DNA of 6,032 bases, taken from positions 1 through 6,032 of the forward strand of contig JAFAZB010000363.1 in assembly GCA_019240015.1 (NCBI GenBank). Reading direction: 5' to 3'. This document shows positions 1-5,344 of the stretch, piece after piece. The translations under genes were made by a program, and so were the position numbers. Within the stretch, counting starts at the first letter, position 1; every line of letters starts with the position of its first letter. The stretch comes from Solirubrobacterales bacterium (lineage in GTDB: Bacteria > Actinomycetota > Thermoleophilia > Solirubrobacterales > Solirubrobacteraceae). Under the pieces are notes generated by a model. The model saw only the letters and a program-made list of their open reading frames with translations. It did not search any database and had not been told where the DNA came from.

Positions 1-1
1 C

Positions 2-757
2 GTGGCGCTGGAAGGCTTCACTCACCTGATTCCGTTCGCCGCCGGCCACGAGCTGCTTCGACAGGGCCGGCGTGAGCTCGAGCTGGTGCGGATGACCCCG
101 GACGTGCTCTACGACCAGATGATCGGCGTCGGCGCCGCCCGTCGGCTGGTGTTCTCCTACGGCGGCAATCCCGGGGTCGGATCGCTGCATCGGTTTCGCG
201 ACGCGATCGAGAATTCATGGCCCCGGCCGGTGGAGATCGACGAGCACAGCCACGCCGGGATGGCCAACAGGTACGCGGCGGGGGCCGCGGGCCTGCCGTT
301 CGCGGTCATGCGCGGCTATGTCGGAACCGACCTGATGCCCCGGACGACGGTCGCCGAGCTGACCTGCCCGTTTACCGGCGAGCGGCTGGTCGCCGTCCCG
401 GCGCTGGCACCGGACGTGGCGATCGTCCACGCGCAGGAAGCCGACCGCGAGGGCAACGTGCAGCTGTGGGGGATCCCAGGGGTGCAGAAGGAAGCGGTGC
501 TGGCCGCCAAGCGCTCGTTGGTCACTGTCGAGCGGATCGTCGAGGAGCTCGAGCCCCGCCCGTCCGGAATGGTGATCCCCACCTGGGTGATCGACGCGGT
601 CGCGCCGTCCCCCGGCGGCAGCCGGCCCTCCTACAGCCTCGGGATCACCGAACGCGACAACGACTTCTACAAGTTCTGGGATCAGGTCAGCCGTGACCGG
701 GAGCAGTTCACCGAGTGGATGAACGAGCACGTTCTCTCGGAGGTCGCCAGCCGATGA
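2..757 (+). CDS. pcaI: 3-oxoadipate CoA-transferase subunit A (5'-truncated)
   Basis: With subunit B, this enzyme moves CoA from succinyl-CoA to 3-oxoadipate, the penultimate step of the beta-ketoadipate pathway in the cytoplasm. The visible 251 residues belong to family I CoA-transferases. From memory they closely resemble CatI of Pseudomonas knackmussii: ALEGFTHLIP at the start, RMTPD (30-34), GGNPGVGS (54-61), EHSHAGMANRY (81-91), CPFTGE, GIPGVQKEA and a C-terminal YSLGITERDNDFY segment. This is the glutaconate-CoA-transferase-like type, not the SCOT-like PcaI of Streptomyces. The GTG at base 2 is probably an internal Val, since relatives carry about 20 more residues before VALEGFTHLIP, so the true start lies upstream of the window. 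The TGA overlaps the subunit B ATG in ATGA, indicating translational coupling. Family and role are well supported by the dioxygenase genes downstream. The symbol could equally be catI, and a broader 3-oxoacid substrate cannot be excluded. Confidence 0.9.
   Translation: MALEGFTHLIPFAAGHELLRQGRRELELVRMTPDVLYDQMIGVGAARRLVFSYGGNPGVGSLHRFRDAIENSWPRPVEIDEHSHAGMANRYAAGAAGLPFAVMRGYVGTDLMPRTTVAELTCPFTGERLVAVPALAPDVAIVHAQEADREGNVQLWGIPGVQKEAVLAAKRSLVTVERIVEELEPRPSGMVIPTWVIDAVAPSPGGSRPSYSLGITERDNDFYKFWDQVSRDREQFTEWMNEHVLSEVASR
739..743 (+). promoter_or_regulatory. Ribosome-binding site of pcaJ
   Basis: A GGAGG lies inside the 3' end of the subunit A gene, ten bases before ATG 754. It supports that start over the in-frame ATG at 715, which would add 13 residues lying wholly inside subunit A. 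Confidence 0.6.
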
Positions 758-1530
758 GCGTCCACTCGCGTGACGGCACGCGGCCGAAGGAGATAACCCC
801 GGCGGAGGTCCAGACGATTGCGGCCGCGCGGCGGCTCGCCGGCGCCCGGACGGTGTTCATCGGCGTCGGGCGGCCCAGCACGGCCGCGATCGTGGCGCGG
901 ATGGTCCACAACCCGCAGCTGGTACTGGTCTACGAGTCGGGCACGATCGGAGCGAAGCCGTTTCATGTCCCGCTGTCGATCGGCGATGGAGAGCTGGCGC
1001 AAACCGCGGATCTGATCGTCTCGGTGCCCGAGATGTTCAACTACTGGATCGGGGCCGGACGAATCGACGTGGCGTTTCTGGGAGCGGCGCAGATCGATCG
1101 CCACGCGAACCTCAACTCGACGGTGATCGGCGACTACGCGTACCCCAAGACCCGGCTTCCTGGTGCCGGCGGAGCGCCTGAGATCGCCGCCAGCTGCGGG
1201 GAGGTGATCGTGATCGCGCCGCACTCCTCGCGCACGTTCGTGGAGCGGCTCGACTTCTGCACGACGGTCGGTCATGGCGACGGGCCTAGGGCGCGGGAGC
1301 GGCTGGGGTTCAGCGGCGCCGGGCCGACCGCGGTGATCACCGACCTTGGGGTGCTCGAGCCGCACCCCGAGAGCAAGGAGTTGGTCCTGACTTGCATCCA
1401 CGACGGCGTCGAGGTAGAGCAGGTGCGGGAGGCCACGGGGTGGGAGCTGCAGGTCGCCCAACAGCCGGCGATCACCGAGCCGCCGAGCGACGAGGAGCTC
1501 GCCGCGCTGCGAGAGCTGATCAATCGCTAA
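754..1530 (+). CDS. pcaJ: 3-oxoadipate CoA-transferase subunit B
   Basis: This is the second, catalytic-glutamate subunit of the succinyl-CoA:3-oxoadipate CoA-transferase (258 residues, complete). It resembles CatJ of Pseudomonas knackmussii, with YESGTIGAKP (60-69), PLSIGDGELA (73-82), GRIDVAFLGAAQID (102-115), LPGAGGAPEI (135-144) and DF..TVGHG (167-175). Glu61 in YESG sits where family I CoA-transferases carry the Glu that forms the CoA thioester intermediate. Its presence argues for a true transferase and against IpdAB-like ring hydrolases, which lack this residue in subunit B. I chose ATG 754 because it overlaps the upstream stop as ATGA, follows a GGAGG, and makes the N-terminus match the family. 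The gene ends with TAA 13 bp before pcaH, so it is almost certainly cotranscribed with it. The main alternative is a transferase acting on another dicarboxylic or 3-oxo acid; the pca context favours 3-oxoadipate. Confidence 0.92.
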   Translation: MSVHSRDGTRPKEITPAEVQTIAAARRLAGARTVFIGVGRPSTAAIVARMVHNPQLVLVYESGTIGAKPFHVPLSIGDGELAQTADLIVSVPEMFNYWIGAGRIDVAFLGAAQIDRHANLNSTVIGDYAYPKTRLPGAGGAPEIAASCGEVIVIAPHSSRTFVERLDFCTTVGHGDGPRARERLGFSGAGPTAVITDLGVLEPHPESKELVLTCIHDGVEVEQVREATGWELQVAQQPAITEPPSDEELAALRELINR

Positions 1531-1533
1531 AGC

Positions 1534-1539
1534 GAGGAA
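1534..1539 (+). promoter_or_regulatory. Ribosome-binding site of pcaH
   Basis: GAGGAA ends four bases before ATG 1544, inside the 13-bp gap after the subunit B stop. It fixes the pcaH start. The gap is too short for a separate promoter. Confidence 0.65.
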
Positions 1540-1543
1540 CGAC

Positions 1544-2293
1544 ATGACGGTGAGCGAGGAACGCCAGATCTACACGCCGCTCGGCGAGACGCCGACCAGC
1601 TACGTGCGTGAGCCGGAAGGGGCACAGCCGCCGCTGGACTTCCCCCCCTACAAGTCCACATCGCTGCGCCACCCCACGCAGCCGCTGGTGTACCTGCCGC
1701 AGATGATCACCGAGGTCACCGGCCCGCAGCTCGGCCCGGCGCTGCTCGGCGAAGGTGACAGCGACCTCACCACCCAGCACGAGGGCATGCCGATCGGCGA
1801 GCGGATCATCGTCTACGGGCGGGTGTTCGACACCGAGGGAAAGCCGCTGCGCGACACCCTGGTCGAGATCTGGCAGGCAAATGCCGCCGGCCGCTACCGC
1901 CACAAGTGGGACCGCTGGCCGGCCGAGCTCGATCCGAACTTCACCGGCGCCGGCCGGTGCCTGACCGACGGCGAGGGTCGGTACAGCTTCACCACGATCA
2001 AGCCCGGCCCCTATCCGTGGGGCAACCACCACAACGCATGGCGGCCGGCCCACATCCACTTCTCGCTGTTGGGACGTGCGTTCACCCAGCGCCTGGTCAC
2101 CCAGATGTACTTTCCCGCCGATCCCCTGTTCGAGTTCGATCCGATCTTCAACTCGGTGCGCGATCCGGGCGGGCGCGAGCGGATGATCTCGCGGTTCTCG
2201 ATCCACGAGTCGGTTCCCAACTGGGCGCTCGCGTACGAGTTCGACATCTACCTCCGGGGCCCCGGCGCCACCCCGTTCGAGGCAGCGCTGTGA
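1544..2293 (+). CDS. pcaH: Protocatechuate 3,4-dioxygenase beta subunit
   Basis: This is the iron-bearing subunit of the intradiol dioxygenase that cleaves protocatechuate with O2 to 3-carboxy-cis,cis-muconate. It has 249 residues, close to the family length. The four non-haem Fe(III) ligands are all visible: Tyr118 (GRYRH), Tyr157 (GPYPW), His170 and His172 (PAHIH). Their spacing of 39, 13 and 2 matches Tyr408, Tyr447, His460 and His462 of the Pseudomonas putida enzyme. Arg167 and Trp159 match its active-site Arg457 and Trp449. Other signatures are IGERIIVYGRV (84-94), TLVEIWQAN (105-113) and LDPNFTGAGRCLTD (129-142). The N-terminal domain (about 1-80) carries the beta-specific YKST...P.QPLVYLPQ segment, which separates it from catechol dioxygenases. 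The gene has a good RBS, and its stop overlaps the pcaG start by four bases, as expected for subunits made in equal amounts. Confidence 0.96.
   Translation: MTVSEERQIYTPLGETPTSYVREPEGAQPPLDFPPYKSTSLRHPTQPLVYLPQMITEVTGPQLGPALLGEGDSDLTTQHEGMPIGERIIVYGRVFDTEGKPLRDTLVEIWQANAAGRYRHKWDRWPAELDPNFTGAGRCLTDGEGRYSFTTIKPGPYPWGNHHNAWRPAHIHFSLLGRAFTQRLVTQMYFPADPLFEFDPIFNSVRDPGGRERMISRFSIHESVPNWALAYEFDIYLRGPGATPFEAAL
2279..2282 (+). promoter_or_regulatory. Ribosome-binding site of pcaG
   Basis: A GAGG within the last codons of pcaH lies seven bases before GTG 2290 and supports that non-ATG start. Confidence 0.5.
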
Positions 2294-2853
2294 TCTTCTC
2301 GACCACGCCTTCACAGACCGTCGGACCGTTCTTCGCGATCGGGATGCCCTGGGATGCAGGTCCCTGCGCCGTGACCGACGGCGCACCGGGCGCGATCACG
2401 ATCTCCGGCACGGTGTATGACGGCGCCGGCGAACCCGTTCCAGACTCGCTGATCGAGACCTGGCAAGCCGACCCCGAGGGGCGCTTCGCCGACCTGCACG
2501 GCTACGGCGGTGCGTCCGAGCTCGCCGGCTTCCGTGGGTTTGCTCGGTTTGGCCAGGAAGACGGCGACGGCGTGTATGAGATCGTCACCGTGAAGCCTGG
2601 CCCCTTGCCCGGGGTCGACGGCGCCACCCAGGCGCCGCACATCGACGTTTCACTGTTCGCGCGCGGGATGCTGCACCGCGTCGTGACCAGGATCTACTTC
2701 GCCGACGAGCCCGACGCCAACGCGGCTGACCCGGTGCTGGCCCGCGTGCCGGCAGAGCGCCGGGCGACCCTGCTGGCCGAACCCACCGATGGCGGCTATA
2801 GATTCGACATCCACCTCCAGGGACCAGACGAGACTGTCTTCTTCGACGTCTGA
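2290..2853 (+). CDS. pcaG: Protocatechuate 3,4-dioxygenase alpha subunit
   Basis: This is the structural partner of PcaH. It completes the active site but does not bind iron. The product has 187 residues, normal for PcaG. The N-terminal TPSQTVGPFF (6-15) matches the alpha signature TPSQTAGPY: Thr10, Gly12 and Pro13 line up with the substrate-pocket residues Thr12, Gly14 and Pro15 of the P. putida alpha chain, and Phe14 replaces Tyr16. Arg125 in SLFARG corresponds to alpha Arg133. SLIETWQADPEGRF (53-66), KPGPLPG (102-108), APHIDVSLFARG (115-126), TRIYF.DE and the terminal ETVFFDV are typical. The beta-type iron ligands are degenerate, as usual for alpha (Phe66 and Leu106 where beta has Tyr; only one His in APHID). 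The start is GTG 2290, overlapping the pcaH stop as GTGA. The frame stays open further upstream, but that part overlaps pcaH and is not family-like. The 3' end overlaps the regulator frame. Confidence 0.95.
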   Translation: MIFSTTPSQTVGPFFAIGMPWDAGPCAVTDGAPGAITISGTVYDGAGEPVPDSLIETWQADPEGRFADLHGYGGASELAGFRGFARFGQEDGDGVYEIVTVKPGPLPGVDGATQAPHIDVSLFARGMLHRVVTRIYFADEPDANAADPVLARVPAERRATLLAEPTDGGYRFDIHLQGPDETVFFDV

Positions 2854-3628
2854 GCGCGCCACCCGCGAACGGCACTTCGTACAGTCGCTCCAGCGCGGCC
2901 TAGGCGTGATCCGGACGCTGAGCGCTCCCGGTCAGGGGTTGACGCTCGCGGAGGTAGCGCGTGAGACCGGCCTGGCACGGGCGGCCGCCCGCCGTTTCCT
3001 GTTGACGCTCGAGGATCTCGGCTACGTGCGCTCGGCGGATCGACGGTTCTCGCTCACGCCGCGCGTGCTCGAGCTCGGCTACGCGTTCCTGTCCGCGCTG
3101 ACCTTGCCTCAGATCGCCCAACCGCACCTGCGCGAGCTGGTGCTGCGGGTGCAGGAATCCTCCTCGGTGTGCGTGCTCGACCGCACCGAGATCGTGTACG
3201 TCACCCGGGAGCCGACGCAGCGGATCATGACCGTCGCGATCGCCGTGGGGACTCGCTTCCCGGCCTACGCGACGTCGATGGGCCGGGTCCTGCTGGCCGG
3301 CCTCGAGCAGCCGGACTTCGACGCTTTCCTCGAAGGCGCCGAGCTACGGCCGCTGACGACCCGGACGCTGATCGACAAGCGGGGCTTGCGCACCGAGGTC
3401 GACCAGGTGCGCAGGCAGGGCTGGGCGCTCGTCGATCAGGAGCTCGAGGACGGTCTGCGATCGGTCGCGGCGCCGATCCACAATCCGCGCCACCAGGTGG
3501 TGGCGGCGGTCAACCTCTCGACCCACGCGAGCCGCAACACGCTCGACTCGATTCGTCGCGAGATGCTGCCGCCGCTGCTCGAAACGGCGGAGCGGATCGA
3601 GCGCGACCTTGCGGCCGGTGCGCTGTAG
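2789..3628 (+). CDS. pcaR: IclR-family regulator, PcaR-like
   Basis: This is a predicted DNA-binding regulator of the pca genes that probably senses a pathway acid such as 3-oxoadipate or protocatechuate. FVQSLQRGLGVI (30-41) opens the winged helix-turn-helix (LTLAEVARETGLARAAARR, about 51-69, then LGYV). The IclR effector domain follows from about 95 to 275. It contains FPAYATSMGRVLLA (157-170), DQELEDGLRSVAAPI (216-230) and VNLSTHASR (241-249), which resemble Pseudomonas PcaR/PcaU more than general IclR proteins. Placement as last gene of the pcaIJHG run supports the role. The start is uncertain. ATG 2789 is the only ATG, GTG or TTG in frame before the conserved domain, but it overlaps pcaG by 65 bp and has no clear RBS. 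The first 28 or so residues are Ser/Thr/Arg-rich and non-conserved. A CTG at 2834 preceded by AGGGA is a possible alternative. Whether it activates or represses cannot be told from sequence. Confidence 0.87.
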   Translation: MAAIDSTSTSRDQTRLSSSTSERATRERHFVQSLQRGLGVIRTLSAPGQGLTLAEVARETGLARAAARRFLLTLEDLGYVRSADRRFSLTPRVLELGYAFLSALTLPQIAQPHLRELVLRVQESSSVCVLDRTEIVYVTREPTQRIMTVAIAVGTRFPAYATSMGRVLLAGLEQPDFDAFLEGAELRPLTTRTLIDKRGLRTEVDQVRRQGWALVDQELEDGLRSVAAPIHNPRHQVVAAVNLSTHASRNTLDSIRREMLPPLLETAERIERDLAAGAL

Positions 3629-3637
3629 GCCAGCGCA
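3619..3637. terminator. Inverted repeat at convergent gene junction, candidate bidirectional terminator
   Basis: TGCGCTG (3619-3625) and CAGCGCA (3631-3637) form a perfect 7-bp stem with a 5-base loop. The loop contains the TAG stop of the regulator gene. The repeat lies between two convergent genes whose stops are 13 bp apart, where a shared terminator is expected. No run of T follows on either strand, so it is not a textbook intrinsic terminator. It may only slow transcription or protect 3' ends. GC-rich DNA also yields short stems by chance. Confidence 0.45.
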
Positions 3638-3641
3638 GCGG

Positions 3642-4424
3642 TCAACCGAAAGCCAGCGTACCCACGTCCACCACGTGCGCCCCGCCGTCGGCGATCACGA
3701 CCGCGCCGGTCACGAACGACGCCTCCGGCGAGGCGAGGAACAAGCAGACCGAAGCGAGCTCATCGGGATCGGCCATCCGCTGAAGCGGCGTGTGGTGCGT
3801 CAGCCGGGACCGGGCCTGCTCGAGCTCCATGCCCTCTCGCTCCGCGACCATCGCCACGATTCCCTCGGTCACGCTGGTGCGCACCCACCCTGGGCAGATC
3901 GCATTGACGCGCACTCCGAGCGGCCCGTAGTCGCGCGCCAGCGACCGGGTCAAGCCCAGCACCGCATGCTTGGAAGTGGTGTAAGCGGCGATCTGCGGTC
4001 CAGCCCCGATACCGGCCACCGAAGAGATCAGGACCGCCGCTCCCCGCCGCTCGATCAGCGACGGCAGCGCCGCCCGCATGATGCAGAAGGCGGTGGTGGG
4101 GTTGGCGCGCCAACTCTCCGCCCACTGCTCATCGGTCGTCTCCAGCGCGGCGTTTAGATGTCCCTGACCCGCGTTGGCGACCACCACGTCGAGCCCGCCG
4201 AAGCGCTCCTGGGCACGCTGCACCGCGCGTCTTGCATCCTCGGGCTCGGCCGCATCTCCGCACACCGCCTCGCCGCCGATCTCCTCGGCGACCGTCTCGA
4301 CCAGCTCGGCGCGGCGGGCCATCACCACCACCGACGCGCCCTCCGCGGCGAAGCGTCGTGCGACAGCCGCGCCGATCCCAACGCCGCCTCCGGTGATCAG
4401 GGCTACCTTGCGTTCAAGTCTCAA
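3642..4424 (-). CDS. Short-chain dehydrogenase/reductase (FabG-like), probably NADP(H)
   Basis: This is a classical SDR oxidoreductase of 260 residues, the standard size. The Rossmann nucleotide motif TGGGVGIG is at 11-18, NAG at 84-86, Asn108 in the helix-4 position, and the catalytic triad is Ser135, Tyr148 and Lys152 (YTTSK), with PG at 178-179. ARR (36-38) after the second beta strand offers basic residues where NADP(H)-specific members bind the 2'-phosphate, so NADP(H) use is inferred. The C-terminus ends IADGG followed by a 12-residue tail. I chose TTG 4424, which gives MRLERKVALITGG and is preceded at seven bases by GAGAGG. A TTG at 4454 would add ten residues and run into the divergent gene. 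It converges on the regulator gene and diverges from a second SDR. The substrate cannot be read from sequence; an alcohol or aldehyde step of aromatic metabolism is a guess from context. Confidence 0.88.
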   Translation of the reverse strand: MRLERKVALITGGGVGIGAAVARRFAAEGASVVVMARRAELVETVAEEIGGEAVCGDAAEPEDARRAVQRAQERFGGLDVVVANAGQGHLNAALETTDEQWAESWRANPTTAFCIMRAALPSLIERRGAAVLISSVAGIGAGPQIAAYTTSKHAVLGLTRSLARDYGPLGVRVNAICPGWVRTSVTEGIVAMVAEREGMELEQARSRLTHHTPLQRMADPDELASVCLFLASPEASFVTGAVVIADGGAHVVDVGTLAFG

Positions 4425-4431
4425 ACCAACA

Positions 4432-4437
4432 CCTCTC
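4432..4437 (-). promoter_or_regulatory. Ribosome-binding site of the minus-strand SDR
   Basis: Read on the minus strand this is GAGAGG, seven bases before TTG 4424. It is the main reason for preferring that start. It directly abuts the ribosome-binding site of the divergent SDR. Confidence 0.5.
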
Positions 4438-4442
4438 AGGAG
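4438..4442 (+). promoter_or_regulatory. Ribosome-binding site of the plus-strand SDR
   Basis: AGGAG ends five bases before ATG 4448. This spacing fits ATG 4448 better than the in-frame GTG at 4445, which would leave only two bases. Confidence 0.65.
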
Positions 4443-4447
4443 TAGTG

Positions 4448-5233
4448 ATGTCAATCACAGGCAAGGTCGCGATCGTCACCGGCGCCGGGAGTGGGATCGG
4501 CGCGGCGAGCGCTCGACGGCTGTCGGAGCTGGGCGCCCGCGTAGTGGTTGTCGACTGGAGGGGCGAGTCGGCCGAGGCAGTGGCCGCGGAGCTCCCGGGG
4601 GAGGCGATCGCCGTGCATGCGGACGTGTCCGTCGAGCAGGACGTCGAGCACTACATGCAGGCGGCTCGCGATCGGTTCGGGGCGATCGAGCTGCTGCTTC
4701 TCAATGCCGGGATCGCCGGTCAGTTCGAACCGTTCCCGCAGGTCCGCACCGAGCAGTTCGACCGCGTGATCGCGGTCAACCTGCGCAGCGTGTTCCTTGG
4801 CCTGCGCGCTGCCTTGCGCGAGTTCGAGCAGCGCGGCAGCGGCGGCGCGATCGTCGCCACGGCGTCGCTGGCGGGCCTGCACGGGGGCGAGACGCTGGTG
4901 CCCTACACGGCCGCCAAGCACGGCGTGATCGGCCTGGTCAAGAACGCTTCTGCATACGGCGCCCGGCTCGGGGTGCGGGTCAACGCGATCGCTCCGGGCA
5001 TTTTCGAGACCGGCTTGATGGACGAGCTGAAGACGCGCTTGGGCGACGCCGCCGACGGCGCGCTTGCGGAGCTGCGCGCCTCGATTCCGCTGGGGCGCTT
5101 TGGCGATCCCGACGAAGCGGCGGCGCTGGTGGCGTTCCTGCTCAGCGAGGACAGCTCGTTCCTGACCGGCGCGGTGATCCCGCTCGACGGAGGAGTGCTC
5201 GCCGGCAATCCGATGGTCGCGAGGCGCTCCTAG
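4448..5233 (+). CDS. Short-chain dehydrogenase/reductase, probably NAD(H)
   Basis: This is a second classical SDR of 261 residues. TGAGSGIG (11-18) binds the dinucleotide. Asp36 ends the second beta strand (RVVVVDW), the usual mark of NAD(H) preference. NAG is at 86-88, Asn111 at the helix-4 position, and the triad is Ser140, Tyr153 and Lys157 (YTAAK), with PG at 183-184 and the C-terminal LTGAVIPLDGG signature. All catalytic residues are present, so it should be active. ATG 4448 with AGGAG upstream defines the start. It diverges from the other SDR across only 23 bp and is followed after 111 bp by a P450 on the same strand. Family-level assignment is firm, but the substrate is unknown. NAD(H)-type members often oxidise secondary alcohols in catabolism, which would fit the surrounding aromatic pathway genes but is inference only. 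Confidence 0.9.
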   Translation: MSITGKVAIVTGAGSGIGAASARRLSELGARVVVVDWRGESAEAVAAELPGEAIAVHADVSVEQDVEHYMQAARDRFGAIELLLLNAGIAGQFEPFPQVRTEQFDRVIAVNLRSVFLGLRAALREFEQRGSGGAIVATASLAGLHGGETLVPYTAAKHGVIGLVKNASAYGARLGVRVNAIAPGIFETGLMDELKTRLGDAADGALAELRASIPLGRFGDPDEAAALVAFLLSEDSSFLTGAVIPLDGGVLAGNPMVARRS

Positions 5234-5344
5234 CGAAAGCCGCGCCCGCCGCCACCGTCCTCGACCGCCCGACGCGCAAATTGCCAAGCACCGACGCGCT
5301 GAGGGGCAAGATCGGACCCACGATGAGCTGTACGGTGGGGCTCG
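5234..5344 (+). promoter_or_regulatory. Intergenic leader of the P450 gene, candidate regulatory region
   Basis: This 111-bp spacer is the longest non-coding stretch in the window. It holds a 9-bp direct repeat and the only AT-rich patch nearby (AAATTG, 5278-5283). TTGCCA (5281-5286) resembles a -35 hexamer, but I see no convincing -10 at the usual distance. GGTGGGG (5334-5340) lies four bases before ATG 5345 and may be a weak ribosome-binding site. The P450 could still be cotranscribed with the upstream SDR. Confidence 0.35.
5269..5299. repeat. 9-bp direct repeat CCGACGCGC, two copies
   Basis: The copies lie at 5269-5277 and 5291-5299, starting 22 bp apart, close to two turns of the DNA helix. 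The 13 bases between them include two small overlapping odd palindromes, GCAA-A-TTGC (5276-5284) and TTG-C-CAA (5281-5287). The position just upstream of the P450 start suggests a regulator site. A 9-bp match in GC-rich DNA of this length could also arise by chance. Confidence 0.5.

Noticed and set aside
754..1530. Reading the CoA-transferase pair as an IpdAB-like ring hydrolase of steroid breakdown
   Set aside because: Subunit B keeps the Glu in YESG needed for CoA transfer, and the neighbours are protocatechuate genes, not steroid genes.
1906..2289. Upstream extension of the pcaG frame to an ATG at 1906
   Set aside because: It lies wholly within pcaH, and its translation is low-complexity and unlike any dioxygenase; the family N-terminus begins at GTG 2290.
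1520..2386. Minus-strand open frame of 288 codons opposite pcaH
   Set aside because: It is antisense to a gene with all four iron ligands in place and has no recognisable domain.
5223..5246. GGCGC...GCGCC stem and a GCGAAAGC mini-hairpin around the stop of the plus-strand SDR, as a possible terminator
   Set aside because: The longer stem has only 5 bp with a 14-base loop, the mini-hairpin has a 2-bp stem, and no T-tract follows. It is too weak to call.
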